Notes under the pieces: model-generated
What the model saw: only the letters and a program-made list of their open reading frames with translations
The model's database searches: none
What the model was told of the DNA's origin: nothing
Program-made: the position numbers and the translations under genes
Shown: piece by piece, positions 17,162 through 24,608 of the stretch
How positions within the stretch are numbered: position 1 is the first letter of the stretch
Layout: every line of letters starts with the position of its first letter
From: Anaerolineae bacterium
Lineage (GTDB): Bacteria; Chloroflexota; Anaerolineae; UBA1429
Direction: 5' to 3'
Length of the DNA stretch: 36,252 nt
Assembly: GCA_016928125.1 (NCBI GenBank)
Contig: JAFGLK010000475.1
Location: 1 to 36,252 of the forward strand

Positions 17162-18855
17162 CAGCTCGCGCCGGGCGGAATGCCATAATAGTCTACCAGA
17201 AAGGTCGCCAGCTTGCTGAACTCTGGAGCGGCCACTTCGACGCCCCAGTAGCCCTCTCGAGGCCTATCAAACCGAACCAGAATGACAAAGCGCGGATCAG
17301 GCATAGGCCCGTAGCCCACGAAGGAGGCGATAATGTCGTCCGTGCGGTAGCCTTCCTGGTCCGGTATGCCCGCCGTGCCCGACTTGCCCGCGAAGCGATA
17401 GCCTGGCACGACCGCCCGTTGCATGCCCTTCTCCAGGGCCTCAACCAGCATGGCCGTCACGGTCTCGGCCACCTCGGGCGACACCGCTTGCCTTAGCGGA
17501 AAGGGCGAGACGCTTTGCTCGCCCTTGGCCGATCGAAACGCTGAGACGAGATAGGGCCGCATCAGCATGCCCTCATTGGCGAGGGCCACATAGGCGCTAG
17601 CGACCTGGATGGGGGTCACCGAGATGCCCTGACCGAACGAGTTGGTCCCCATGTCGGACATGTGCCAGGTGGAATCCCCCGGAACGCGCATGAGCCCAGG
17701 GACCTCCAGAGCCAAGTCGATGCCCGTGGCCTCGCCCAGGCCAAAGCGGCGCATCATCTCATAGAAGCGCGTGGGGCCAAGCAAGGTGGCCACATGCGCC
17801 GCGCCGACATTGAGCGACTTTTCCAAAATCTGGGTCATGGTGGTCAGGCCGTGCGCTCTGCGGTCAGAGTTCATGATACGCTGCTCGCCCACGATGATCT
17901 CTCCTCGATCATCATAGGTGTCGGTGGCGCGAATGACCTTGGCCTCCAAGGCTGCCGCCAGGGTCAAAGGTTTGAGCACCGAGCCCGGCTCATACAGGGC
18001 GCTCACCGACGTGTTGATGAAATGCTCGAGCGACTCGACCTCGCCATACCGGCCGGGGTCATAGGTCGGATAATTCGCCATGGCCAGCACCGCACCCGTG
18101 TCAGCATCCAACACCAGGACGTTGCCTGCGGTGGCTTTGTTGTGTTGGATGCCTTCCAGGAGAATGCGCTCAGCCGCAGCCTGTACGTTCCGATCGAGCG
18201 TGAGCACCAGATCGGCCCCATCCTCCACGGGCTGGTATCCGCTGACCGACATCATGATCAGCTCGCCCCATGAATCCCGCACCCCGTACCAGCGGCCATC
18301 CACTCCACGAAGCGCCCTGTCATAGTAGCGCTCCAGGCCATACTGGCCCTGCTCATCACCGTCGATGAAACCCAGCACAGAGGCGGCCAGAGAGCCATCG
18401 GGGTACACGCGTCGAAAGCTGACCTCAATCGAAAAAGCCTCTGCTTCGAGCTCCTCGATCTGACGGCCAACGTGAGCCGGCAGATTGCGCCCAAGCAGCA
18501 TATATTCCGCCTCGCGCTGCGCGAGGATGTCAGCAACTTGGGCTACGTCACGGCCCAGAATGGCGGCCAGCTGCGGGGCCAGCTCCTTGCGCTGCGCCTC
18601 GCTGAGCAGCTTGGGCGACACGCCCACCTCGTATTCGAGAGTCGAGGCCACAATCAAGTGCCCCGTGGCGTCAAAGATGTTTCCGCGGGCTGCACGCATC
18701 CGGTCTGGCTGCGACTCCATCGGAAAGGGCAGCTCAACGCGCGGGGTCAACTGCCACCAGGCCAACCTCACCAGCAGAAACACGCCAGCCGTGGCCAAGA
18801 CGCCCGCGAGCCAAACAAGGCGCCTTTTCTGTAGCAGTGGCTGTGCGGTATCCAC
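17161..18855 (-). CDS. ftsI: class B penicillin-binding protein (FtsI/PBP2b-type)
   Basis: Septal transpeptidase, partner of FtsW. From the GTG chosen here, it has 564 residues. There is one N-terminal membrane anchor (about 14-31), a PBP dimerisation domain beginning with MRAARGNIFD, and a transpeptidase domain with S-V-L-K in EPGSVLKP (292-295), S-L-N (347-349) and K-S-G (491-493). The last motif is usually K-T-G; Ser is a mild and known type of change. The GTG lies 9 bases after GGAG; a TTG five codons upstream lacks a ribosome binding site. There is no PASTA domain. The gene lies between the ftsL-like gene and murF, as in dcw clusters. Confidence 0.93.
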   Translation of the reverse strand: MDTAQPLLQKRRLVWLAGVLATAGVFLLVRLAWWQLTPRVELPFPMESQPDRMRAARGNIFDATGHLIVASTLEYEVGVSPKLLSEAQRKELAPQLAAILGRDVAQVADILAQREAEYMLLGRNLPAHVGRQIEELEAEAFSIEVSFRRVYPDGSLAASVLGFIDGDEQGQYGLERYYDRALRGVDGRWYGVRDSWGELIMMSVSGYQPVEDGADLVLTLDRNVQAAAERILLEGIQHNKATAGNVLVLDADTGAVLAMANYPTYDPGRYGEVESLEHFINTSVSALYEPGSVLKPLTLAAALEAKVIRATDTYDDRGEIIVGEQRIMNSDRRAHGLTTMTQILEKSLNVGAAHVATLLGPTRFYEMMRRFGLGEATGIDLALEVPGLMRVPGDSTWHMSDMGTNSFGQGISVTPIQVASAYVALANEGMLMRPYLVSAFRSAKGEQSVSPFPLRQAVSPEVAETVTAMLVEALEKGMQRAVVPGYRFAGKSGTAGIPDQEGYRTDDIIASFVGYGPMPDPRFVILVRFDRPREGYWGVEVAAPEFSKLATFLVDYYGIPPGAS

Positions 18856-18888
18856 AGTGATTAACTCCAACAGGTGGTCTGAGACTTG

Positions 18889-19443
18889 CTAGGGCGCGAA
18901 CAAGCCGTCGGCGAGCGCTGCTCCTTTGTGCCGCAGCGTCTGCCACAGACCCTCGTCCAGATTCGGCGATGACTCGGGCTTTGGCGTCTCTGCGTCGTGT
19001 GCGCGGTCGTCATGAGAAGATAGGGAAGGGGCTGCAGCGACCGTGTGCATCTCAAGACGCAGGATGCGCTGCTGGTCGGAAGCGGATGGAAGCTGGTAGC
19101 CCCATTCTGTGCCCGTTTCCTGGAGCCGAGACAGGGACCCCAACAGAGCAACCTCGGCCCGCAGCACGACGAGCTCTCGATGGAGACGCTCTTTGCGCTG
19201 CATCAGAGCGTTTATCTCGTGTGCATAGGACGCGACCTCGCTGGCTTGGTGCAGAAAGAGCCAGCCGGCCAGCCAGATTAGCACGAGCATGACGCCAAAG
19301 TAAGCCAAGGTTCGGGGATCCACCCGAATCAAGGGGGGGCGATCAGTTCTTGGGCGTCTCCCCATGGAAATCAGTGTATCGCGTCTGTCGCTTCTGTCGC
19401 TGGCCATGGTCTGCCATCCATTGCGCTTAGCGCGGACGTTCAC
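18889..19443 (-). CDS. FtsL/DivIC-like septum formation protein
   Basis: A bitopic 184-residue protein. It has a basic N-terminus, one membrane segment at about 49-66 (FGVMLVLIWLAGWLFL), then a coiled-coil-like stretch (ASEVASYAHEINALMQRKERLHREL, about 69-95) ending in a short segment like the FtsL/DivIC core. The tail (130-184) is polar, Pro/Ser-rich and likely unstructured. Such proteins bridge FtsQ to FtsW and FtsI. Sequence identity to FtsL is low as in most FtsL proteins, so the call rests on topology and on position between rsmH and ftsI. The GTG start overlaps the rsmH stop (GTGA). ATGs at codons 13 and 27 are alternatives. Confidence 0.8.
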   Translation of the reverse strand: MNVRAKRNGWQTMASDRSDRRDTLISMGRRPRTDRPPLIRVDPRTLAYFGVMLVLIWLAGWLFLHQASEVASYAHEINALMQRKERLHRELVVLRAEVALLGSLSRLQETGTEWGYQLPSASDQQRILRLEMHTVAAAPSLSSHDDRAHDAETPKPESSPNLDEGLWQTLRHKGAALADGLFAP

Positions 19444-20411
19444 GGATCGCTGGAAAGCCGCTCAGCGACGCGCATGCGTGCACTGCGGCTTCGCGGATTG
19501 ATGCGAACCTCCTCCTCAGAGGGCCGAATGGGTTTCTTGGTCACCCGCTGGAGGGTGGCCCGATGCCCGCAGACACACTGCGGTATGCGCGGCGGGCAGA
19601 TGCAGTCTCGCGATTCCTGCTGTATGAACTGCTTGACTATGCGATCTTCGAGAGAATGGAACGCAATCACCACCAGATGGCCCCCAGGCGCGAGCAGCTC
19701 GATAGCCTGGGGCAACACTGCCTCCAGCGATGCAAGTTCACGATTCACGGCGATGCGCAGCGCCTGAAAAGTCCGCGTGGCTGGGTGTATGCGCCCGCCA
19801 TGTCCCGAGATACGCTCAATGAGAGCGGCCAGCTCCCGTGTGGAGCGGATCGGCCTCTGCGCACAGATTGCCCGCGCAATTCGGCGCGCGTGGCGCTCTT
19901 CGCCATACTCATAGATGATGCGCGACAATTCGTCCTCAGCGAGGCCGTTCACCAAATGGTCAGCCGTCAGATCGGCCCCGGGATCCATGCGCATATCCAG
20001 AGGGCCGTCTTGCTGAAACGAAAAACCGCGCTGCATATCATCAAGCTGCAAGGACGATACGCCCAGATCGAGCAAGATGCCGTCCACCTCGGCAAAGCCG
20101 AGGCTCTGAGCCGTCTCGGCCAGATCAGTATGCCATGCGTGCGCAAAAACAACCCGAGAACCAAAGCGGGCCAGCCTCGCGCGAGCCCGCTCCAAGGCTT
20201 GCGAGTCGGCATCCAAAGCCAGCAACCTGCCTTCAGGGGAGGACAGCTCCAGTATCGCCTGAGCGTGGCCTCCAAGCCCTACTGTGGCATCGATATAGCT
20301 TTCCGGACTGGCAGGCTGGAGAGCCTCCATCGCCTCCTGCAGCAAGACGGGCACATGTCCGCTCTCGCCCCCAAGAGCCGGGTCATCCGAATGTGACGTG
20401 CCCCTGCTCAT
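19440..20411 (-). CDS. rsmH: 16S rRNA (cytosine-1402-N4)-methyltransferase
   Basis: SAM-dependent methyltransferase of 323 residues acting on C1402 of 16S rRNA, formerly MraW. It shows HVPVLLQEAMEAL, the SAM motif DATVGLGGHAQAIL, LDADSQAL, ILLDLGVSSLQLDD, RGFSFQQDGPLDMRMD, the FQALRIAVNREL helix and the late IAFHSLEDRIVKQF. A Cys-rich stretch CICPPRIPQCVCGH near the C-terminus is typical of the family. The ATG overlaps the mraZ stop by 4 bases (ATGA). It is the second gene of the dcw operon. Confidence 0.97.
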   Translation of the reverse strand: MSRGTSHSDDPALGGESGHVPVLLQEAMEALQPASPESYIDATVGLGGHAQAILELSSPEGRLLALDADSQALERARARLARFGSRVVFAHAWHTDLAETAQSLGFAEVDGILLDLGVSSLQLDDMQRGFSFQQDGPLDMRMDPGADLTADHLVNGLAEDELSRIIYEYGEERHARRIARAICAQRPIRSTRELAALIERISGHGGRIHPATRTFQALRIAVNRELASLEAVLPQAIELLAPGGHLVVIAFHSLEDRIVKQFIQQESRDCICPPRIPQCVCGHRATLQRVTKKPIRPSEEEVRINPRSRSARMRVAERLSSDP

Positions 20412-20839
20412 ACGCCCATTCTGGCGACTTCGTCCAGGATCGCGTCCAGATCCTGGCTATCGCGTTCCAGCGCTAGCTGCCAATTGTCAGGCGACCAGAT
20501 CTCGATCAGGGTGTTCACCCCTACCACGAGCACCTCATCCTCAATGCCGGCATAGTCGCGCAAGAAACTGGGGATCAACACGCGCCCCATCGAGTCCAGC
20601 TTGGCCTCATGCGCGCAGCCGAACAGCCTGCGGCTGTAGGCCCGACCTCGTCGGCTGGCAGTGGGCATCTGCGCAACCTTGCGCGCCAGCTCATGCCACT
20701 CCTCAGGCGTATAGACCACGAGACAAGGTTCGTCGCCAGAGGTAAGGTAGAGGCCCTCCTCAAGGGGAGGACGCAAGCGCGCCGGAATCGTTAGGCGGCC
20801 CTTGGCATCGAGTGTATGTGAATACTGGCCCAGGAACAT
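20408..20839 (-). CDS. mraZ: transcriptional regulator MraZ
   Basis: A 143-residue MraZ with two SpoVT/AbrB-like halves. The first begins FLGQYSHTLDAKGRLTIPARLR, and the second has AHEAKLDSMGRVLIPSFLR. Both carry the family DxKGR/DxxGR and IP motifs. MraZ binds repeated boxes upstream of its own gene and controls the dcw operon in other bacteria. The ATG used here gives the usual N-terminus. The frame extends 32 codons upstream, but that part covers the promoter-proximal repeats and is unlikely to be translated. It is the first gene of the operon. Confidence 0.95.
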   Translation of the reverse strand: MFLGQYSHTLDAKGRLTIPARLRPPLEEGLYLTSGDEPCLVVYTPEEWHELARKVAQMPTASRRGRAYSRRLFGCAHEAKLDSMGRVLIPSFLRDYAGIEDEVLVVGVNTLIEIWSPDNWQLALERDSQDLDAILDEVARMGV

Positions 20840-20909
20840 GGCGCGCAGTCCCTCTTGGCTGATGCGGCTGGCAATGGCTGGGATAGATCCCCATGGATGG
20901 GACGGAATG

Positions 20910-20944
20910 TGACACAAGCTGACATTTCGTCCCACATACTACCA
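20910..20944 (-). promoter_or_regulatory. 10-bp-phased TGnnA boxes, candidate MraZ operator
   Basis: Starting two bases past the -10 element and reading leftward, TGGTA, TGGGA, TGTCA and TGTCA occur at exact 10-base steps. MraZ in other bacteria binds TGGGN repeats spaced by 5 bases, so this array is a plausible, partly degenerate operator for autoregulation. The middle also forms an imperfect inverted repeat with TGGGACG on one arm and CGTCCCA on the other (20898-20934). Confidence 0.55.
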
Positions 20945-20946
20945 CC

Positions 20947-20975
20947 ATTATACACAGCGAGACACCCTTTGCCAA
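20947..20975 (-). promoter_or_regulatory. sigma70-type promoter of mraZ/dcw operon
   Basis: TTGGCA (20970-20975), a 17-base spacer and a perfect TATAAT (20947-20952) read leftward toward mraZ. The expected transcript start near 20940 leaves a leader of about 100 bases before the mraZ ATG. Confidence 0.8.
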
Positions 20976-21038
20976 GGGGGTTATCCACCACTTTCGGGTT
21001 AATTCTCGTAGACATTGGCGACCTGCCAGAGACTTAAA

Positions 21039-21057
21039 GCCGTGGCCATGCCAAGGC
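21039..21057 (-). terminator. weak hairpin after the HAD phosphatase gene
   Basis: GCCTTGGC, a 3-base loop and GCCACGGC pair with one mismatch directly past the stop codon and are followed by TTTAAGT. It may partly separate the HAD transcript from the mraZ promoter region. Confidence 0.35.
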
Positions 21058-21680
21058 TAGCCGTCCCGGGCCGCTATGCCAAAGCGCTTGAACGCTCGCA
21101 TGAGGGCCGGGGTGCCTCGAAACTGAATGGCGTTCATGCCTTCGCGCCAAGCGCCCTGGATATTCGCCTGCGCATCATCGACAAAGAGCGTATGTTCTGG
21201 CTCTGCGCCCAAAGCGTCTAGGATCGCGCGATAGGCGTCGGGGTGTGGCTTGAGGACGCCGAGCTGATACGAAAAGAGCTGCACATCAAAGACGCCAGCT
21301 TGCCCCCAACGCCCGGCGAGGCTGCTATCGGCCTGGCGCTCGGGAGGCGCGTTGGATAGCAGCCCCACAGGCATGCCTTGGGCGCGAAGGTCCCTGATGA
21401 GCGTAAGCAGCCTGGCATCAAGCCGGTCGCCGGCGAAGAATCGCTCGATAAAAGTCACTACATCGGGGTAGCGGAGAGAGGCCACGATCTCTCGCCAGGC
21501 CGTATCGGCATCACATTTCCCCAGGCAGGCCAACTCCCAGACTGGGCTTGAGAACACGGCCCGCTCCACGGTTCCGTGAGGCAGCCCAAGCTCCTCATCC
21601 AACGCCAGACGCGGCCTTGGATCGAGGGTGCGCTGGATCACGCCGCCCCAATCAAAGATGAGCGCCTGGATAGTCATCAT
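21057..21680 (-). CDS. HAD superfamily hydrolase, subfamily IA
   Basis: A 207-residue HAD-fold phosphatase-like protein. Motif I is LIFDWGGV with nucleophile Asp; the usual second Asp is replaced by Gly, as in the 'D-x-G-G-V' branch of subfamily IA. Motif II is GLLSNA, motif III the Lys of LKPHPDAY, and motif IV FVDDAQANI. The cap is a small helical insert after motif I. Its substrate cannot be read from the sequence. The ATG overlaps the stop of the radical SAM gene (ATGATG), so the two are probably one operon and translationally coupled. The frame continues 17 codons upstream inside that gene, but that part lacks the family start. Confidence 0.87.
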   Translation of the reverse strand: MMTIQALIFDWGGVIQRTLDPRPRLALDEELGLPHGTVERAVFSSPVWELACLGKCDADTAWREIVASLRYPDVVTFIERFFAGDRLDARLLTLIRDLRAQGMPVGLLSNAPPERQADSSLAGRWGQAGVFDVQLFSYQLGVLKPHPDAYRAILDALGAEPEHTLFVDDAQANIQGAWREGMNAIQFRGTPALMRAFKRFGIAARDG

Positions 21681-22915
21681 GGACGCTTCCGACGACCACA
21701 GCAGTTCTTGAACTTCTTTCCCGAGCCGCACGGGCAGGGATCATTGCGCCCCACCGCGCGAGTTTGAGGACTGGCCACGGTGCTCGGGTCGACGCCCCTC
21801 TGGCGCAAGATCCGATCCCTCAGCGTGAGCATCCTCTCATGGCTGTGAGCGAAAAAGCGCTGATAAGCCTGGCACAGATAGTGTCGGCGAGAACCATCCA
21901 GATCGACAAAACGGTAACACCCCTGGTTGCAGTAAGGCAACCAGGCGCAGACCAGACACTCGGGCCGGGGGCTTGCTTTCTTGACCTTGAAATCGGCCAG
22001 AGCCTGGCTAGCGAATGCCTGCTCAAGTGACATGTCGAGCAGATTGCCGATATAGGTGTCCTCGCGCACCAAAAAGTCGCAGGGATAGAGGTCGCCGTTG
22101 TACTCGACCACCAGGTAGCTTCCGCACATCTGCTGATAGCAGCATAGCGGCGCCTCCTGCCCCACGTACACCGCAAGAATCGCCTCAAAGTCGCGAATGG
22201 AGACCTGGGGATTGCCGCCATTGTACCAACGATCGAACACCTGGCAGAGAAAGTCGCCATATTGCGCCGGGCTCACCGAGAACTCGGTGATCGCGCCCGA
22301 GATCGGGTCCACCTCGACGCAGGGAATGAACTGCAGGAAATCAAACCCCTCCGAGACCAAATAGTCATAGACCTCGGCGCCATGGTCCCCTGTGATGTGA
22401 TTGACCACGGACAGGATGTTGAACTCGACCCCATAGTCGCGAAGCATATGCAGCTTTTCCATCACGCGGGCGTGTGTCGGCTCCCCGTTCACGTACTGCC
22501 GGTAGGCATCGTGATACTCCGCTGGCCCATCGAGGCTCACGCCCAACAGGAAATGGTACTGCCGCAGGAAGCGCGCCCAGTCTGGCGTCAGCAGGAGGCC
22601 ATTGGTCTGGAGCCCGTTGCTGACGGCCTGGCCGGGGGCGCCATACTTCTTCTGAAGCTCTACCACCTGCTTGAAGAAATCGAGCCCCGCCAGCGTGGGC
22701 TCGCCGCCCTGCCAGCCAAAGGTGGCCTGCCGGCGATCCAGGGCCATGCCCTGCTGGATCAGCGCATCCAACACCTCGGGGCTCATCCGGCGACGCCGTT
22801 GAGCCTTGTAAGGGTCAGTCTCTCGATCGTGATAGAAGCAGTAGGTGCAGTGTAGATTGCAGTCGCCGGAGGCGGGTTTGATGAGGAGACTGCGCGGCTG
22901 GCTGTTTTGGGGCAT
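21677..22915 (-). CDS. radical SAM/SPASM protein, anaerobic sulfatase maturase-like, with SEC-C tail
   Basis: A 412-residue radical SAM enzyme. It shows the SAM cluster motif C19-x3-C23-x2-C26 (CNLHCTYC), GWQGGEPTLAGLDFF and QTNGLLL. The C-terminal half has SPASM-type Cys groups (CCYQQMCG, LYPCDF, CLVCAWLPYCNQGC). This arrangement matches anSME enzymes, which oxidise an active-site Cys or Ser of sulfatases to formylglycine. The last 24 residues are a SEC-C zinc motif, GRNDPCPCGSGKKFKNCC, joined to the maturase domain; this is known as a metal or ribosome/SecB-binding tail in SecA and other proteins. No sulfatase is in the window, so the substrate is open. It has its own promoter and precedes the HAD gene. 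Confidence 0.88.
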   Translation of the reverse strand: MPQNSQPRSLLIKPASGDCNLHCTYCFYHDRETDPYKAQRRRRMSPEVLDALIQQGMALDRRQATFGWQGGEPTLAGLDFFKQVVELQKKYGAPGQAVSNGLQTNGLLLTPDWARFLRQYHFLLGVSLDGPAEYHDAYRQYVNGEPTHARVMEKLHMLRDYGVEFNILSVVNHITGDHGAEVYDYLVSEGFDFLQFIPCVEVDPISGAITEFSVSPAQYGDFLCQVFDRWYNGGNPQVSIRDFEAILAVYVGQEAPLCCYQQMCGSYLVVEYNGDLYPCDFLVREDTYIGNLLDMSLEQAFASQALADFKVKKASPRPECLVCAWLPYCNQGCYRFVDLDGSRRHYLCQAYQRFFAHSHERMLTLRDRILRQRGVDPSTVASPQTRAVGRNDPCPCGSGKKFKNCCGRRKRP

Positions 22916-22944
22916 CTCACCATCCTCTGGTTGACCTTCCGCCT

Positions 22945-22973
22945 ATCATAGCGCGCTCAAGGGGGCATGTCAA
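22945..22973 (-). promoter_or_regulatory. promoter of the radical SAM gene
   Basis: TTGACA (22968-22973), a 17-base spacer and TATGAT (22945-22950) read leftward. The predicted transcript start lies about 20 bases before the ATG, leaving room for the GAGG ribosome binding site only. Confidence 0.8.
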
Positions 22974-22974
22974 A

Positions 22975-23040
22975 AGGCGCGGAGGCAGAATGCGAGCAAT
23001 CTGGGCAACGGGCTCCTTGTGTGGCCACGCCTCCGCGCCT
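22975..23040. repeat. 12-bp perfect inverted repeat in the divergent promoter region
   Basis: AGGCGCGGAGGC (22975-22986) and GCCTCCGCGCCT (23029-23040) face each other across 42 bases. The left arm adjoins the -35 of the leftward promoter and the right arm covers the spacer of the candidate rightward promoter. It could be a paired operator site or an RNA stem. Confidence 0.6.
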
Positions 23041-23045
23041 ATACT
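23017..23045 (+). promoter_or_regulatory. candidate promoter of the phosphodiesterase gene
   Basis: TTGTGT (23017-23022), 17 bases and TATACT (23040-23045) read rightward. The -10 is good and the -35 weak. It supports the start at 23078, since the earlier in-frame ATG at 22967 lies upstream of it. Confidence 0.5.
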
Positions 23046-23077
23046 CATCCGCAACCAAAAGAGGAGGAACAAACGCT

Positions 23078-24517
23078 ATGATTTTGATCACGGTATGGGA
23101 TGGACTGCGGCCCGATATGATCAGCGAGGGCCATACTCCCTTTCTCCATGCCATGAGCCAGCGCGGTGTCGTTTGCCGTGCTAGCCACGCCGCGTTTCCC
23201 ACCGCCACACGGATCAACTCGGCTTCCCTGGCGACCGGCTGCTACCCCGGCAAACACGGCATCGTGGATAACGAGCTCTACGTTCCCCGACTGGATCCCG
23301 ATAAGGCGATCTCGTGCGCCGACTGGCGTGCTCTGCAGAGCATGGCCGATGGGGAGCAGGAGCGGCTCATCAGCGTACCGACACTCGGTGAGATGTTGCG
23401 CCAAGCGGGCGCCACCATGGTCTCAGCCGGCTCAGGATCGCCCGGCACCACCTATCTCACCAACCCTACCATCACGGGCTCCGTGGTGAACTGGGCCCTG
23501 GCTTGGCCGGATGGCACCCAGCGGGATGTAGAGACGCGTTTTGGGGGCATGTTGCCTCCCGAATCCAGCTCGTCTGAACGCAACCGCTTTATCTTTGACG
23601 TCGCACGCGAGTATCTCGCCCCAACCTACAGACCGGACGTCATGACAATCTGGCTGACAGAGCCGGATCACATGCAGCATGAATACGGCCTGGCATCGCC
23701 TGAGGCCCTGGCCATGATGAGAGAGGTAGATGCGCAGTTCGCTGAGTTCGTTCAGACGATGGAACGGCGCGCGGGCCCCGACGGTCTGACCTGCCTTGTG
23801 CTCTCAGACCACGGGTTTAGCACCATCAGCACCAAGATCGACCCTGAGGCCGAACTCGCAGCGGCGGGGTTTTCCTCAGCATCGAATGCAGGGGATGGGC
23901 CGATCGACATTGTCAGGGCATCCAACAGCCTTTACGTGCGCGACGAGGGCCGGGCTCGACTGCCCGAGCTGTTGCGCTTCCTGGCCTCGCGACCCTGGAT
24001 CGGCGCGCTGTTGGTCCGGGATGATCTGATGCACGTGTGCCCCACGGCAACGCCTCAGGGTGCGGCGTTCGGCTTTCACCGACGCTCCGCTGAGGTGATG
24101 TTCTCGTATGCGTGGTCGGCCGCCCCGAACCGCTGGGGCGTGCCCGGATCGGTGGCGAACTCGGCATCCATGGCAGCGACGCATGGGTCATCCAGCCCCT
24201 ATGCGATCAACAATACGCTGGTGGCCTGGGGCGCGGGCATCAAGAGTGGCGTCGAGTCTCGGACGCCCTGCGGCATTGTGGACGTGGCTCCGACTGTGCT
24301 GCACCTGTTGGGCATCGGGGTCGGCCAGGGAATGGACGGCCGCGTGCTGCACGAACTCTTCCAAACCGGACCCGAGCCGGAGCAGATGCGAGTGCGGCAC
24401 ACGCAACGGGAAGACACATTCCCTGCCGAGGAAGGGCCATGCCGCCAGCTCTTGCAGTACAGTCAGGTCGGGGGGCATCTCTATTTGGACGAGGCGCGCT
24501 TTGTAGAAGAGCCCTGA
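23078..24517 (+). CDS. type I phosphodiesterase / alkaline phosphatase superfamily protein
   Basis: A 479-residue metal-dependent hydrolase of the nucleotide pyrophosphatase/phosphodiesterase type. D8 in TVWDGLRPD and the Thr in FPTATRIN (likely T44) fit the first metal ligand and the nucleophile of this family. Later ligands are the Asp and His of TEPDHMQHEYG, the LSDHGF pair and the His of AATHGSSSPY. No signal peptide is visible, so it is probably cytoplasmic. Known relatives cleave phosphodiesters of nucleotides or lipids; the substrate here is unknown. The ATG follows GAGGAGGAA by about 10 bases. It is divergent from the radical SAM gene, but its nucleophile is Thr and not Cys/Ser, so it is not an obvious client of that enzyme. 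Confidence 0.87.
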   Translation: MILITVWDGLRPDMISEGHTPFLHAMSQRGVVCRASHAAFPTATRINSASLATGCYPGKHGIVDNELYVPRLDPDKAISCADWRALQSMADGEQERLISVPTLGEMLRQAGATMVSAGSGSPGTTYLTNPTITGSVVNWALAWPDGTQRDVETRFGGMLPPESSSSERNRFIFDVAREYLAPTYRPDVMTIWLTEPDHMQHEYGLASPEALAMMREVDAQFAEFVQTMERRAGPDGLTCLVLSDHGFSTISTKIDPEAELAAAGFSSASNAGDGPIDIVRASNSLYVRDEGRARLPELLRFLASRPWIGALLVRDDLMHVCPTATPQGAAFGFHRRSAEVMFSYAWSAAPNRWGVPGSVANSASMAATHGSSSPYAINNTLVAWGAGIKSGVESRTPCGIVDVAPTVLHLLGIGVGQGMDGRVLHELFQTGPEPEQMRVRHTQREDTFPAEEGPCRQLLQYSQVGGHLYLDEARFVEEP

Positions 24518-24530
24518 GATAGACTGCAGA

Positions 24531-24571
24531 GCCCCTTCTCGATGGGCCTGGGCGGGTCTTCGAGAAGGGGC
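24531..24571. terminator. hairpin between phosphodiesterase and aldo/keto reductase genes
   Basis: Perfect 12-bp arms (24531-24542 and 24560-24571) enclose a 17-base loop between two convergent genes. There is no T-run on either side, so termination efficiency is uncertain. Confidence 0.55.
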
Positions 24572-24608
24572 CTGCCGTGAACGGAGCAGCGCTGGGACTT
24601 GGCCTCGC

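Larger units (their letters stand above)
2421..20839 (-). other. dcw operon (18 genes, mraZ to nrdR)
   Basis: Eighteen same-strand genes follow one another with overlaps of 1-17 bases or gaps of 8-49 bases, and no internal terminator was seen. Stop-start overlaps (ATGA, GTGA or TGATG) join mraZ/rsmH, rsmH/ftsL-like, ftsI/murF, mraY/murD, ftsW/murG and murC/murB. A promoter stands before mraZ and a strong hairpin after nrdR. Internal promoters cannot be excluded. Confidence 0.8.

Noticed and set aside
20981..20989. TTATCCACC, one base off a DnaA box
   Set aside because: A single near-match near mraZ with no cluster of boxes, no dnaA or dnaN, and no AT-rich unwinding region.
22931..22949. TTGACC and TATCAT reading rightward
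   Set aside because: The spacer is only 7 bases; the real signals here are on the opposite strand.
23227..23262. C-Y-P-G-K in the phosphodiesterase, resembling a sulfatase C-x-P-x-R site for the nearby maturase
   Set aside because: It sits in the TGCYPGKHG segment that follows the true nucleophile Thr motif; the Cys is not at the nucleophile position.
2249..24571. Similar ATAGA...CTGCA sequence just before both convergent-gap hairpins (2283 and 24531)
   Set aside because: The match is short and gapped, and only two copies were seen; chance is likely.
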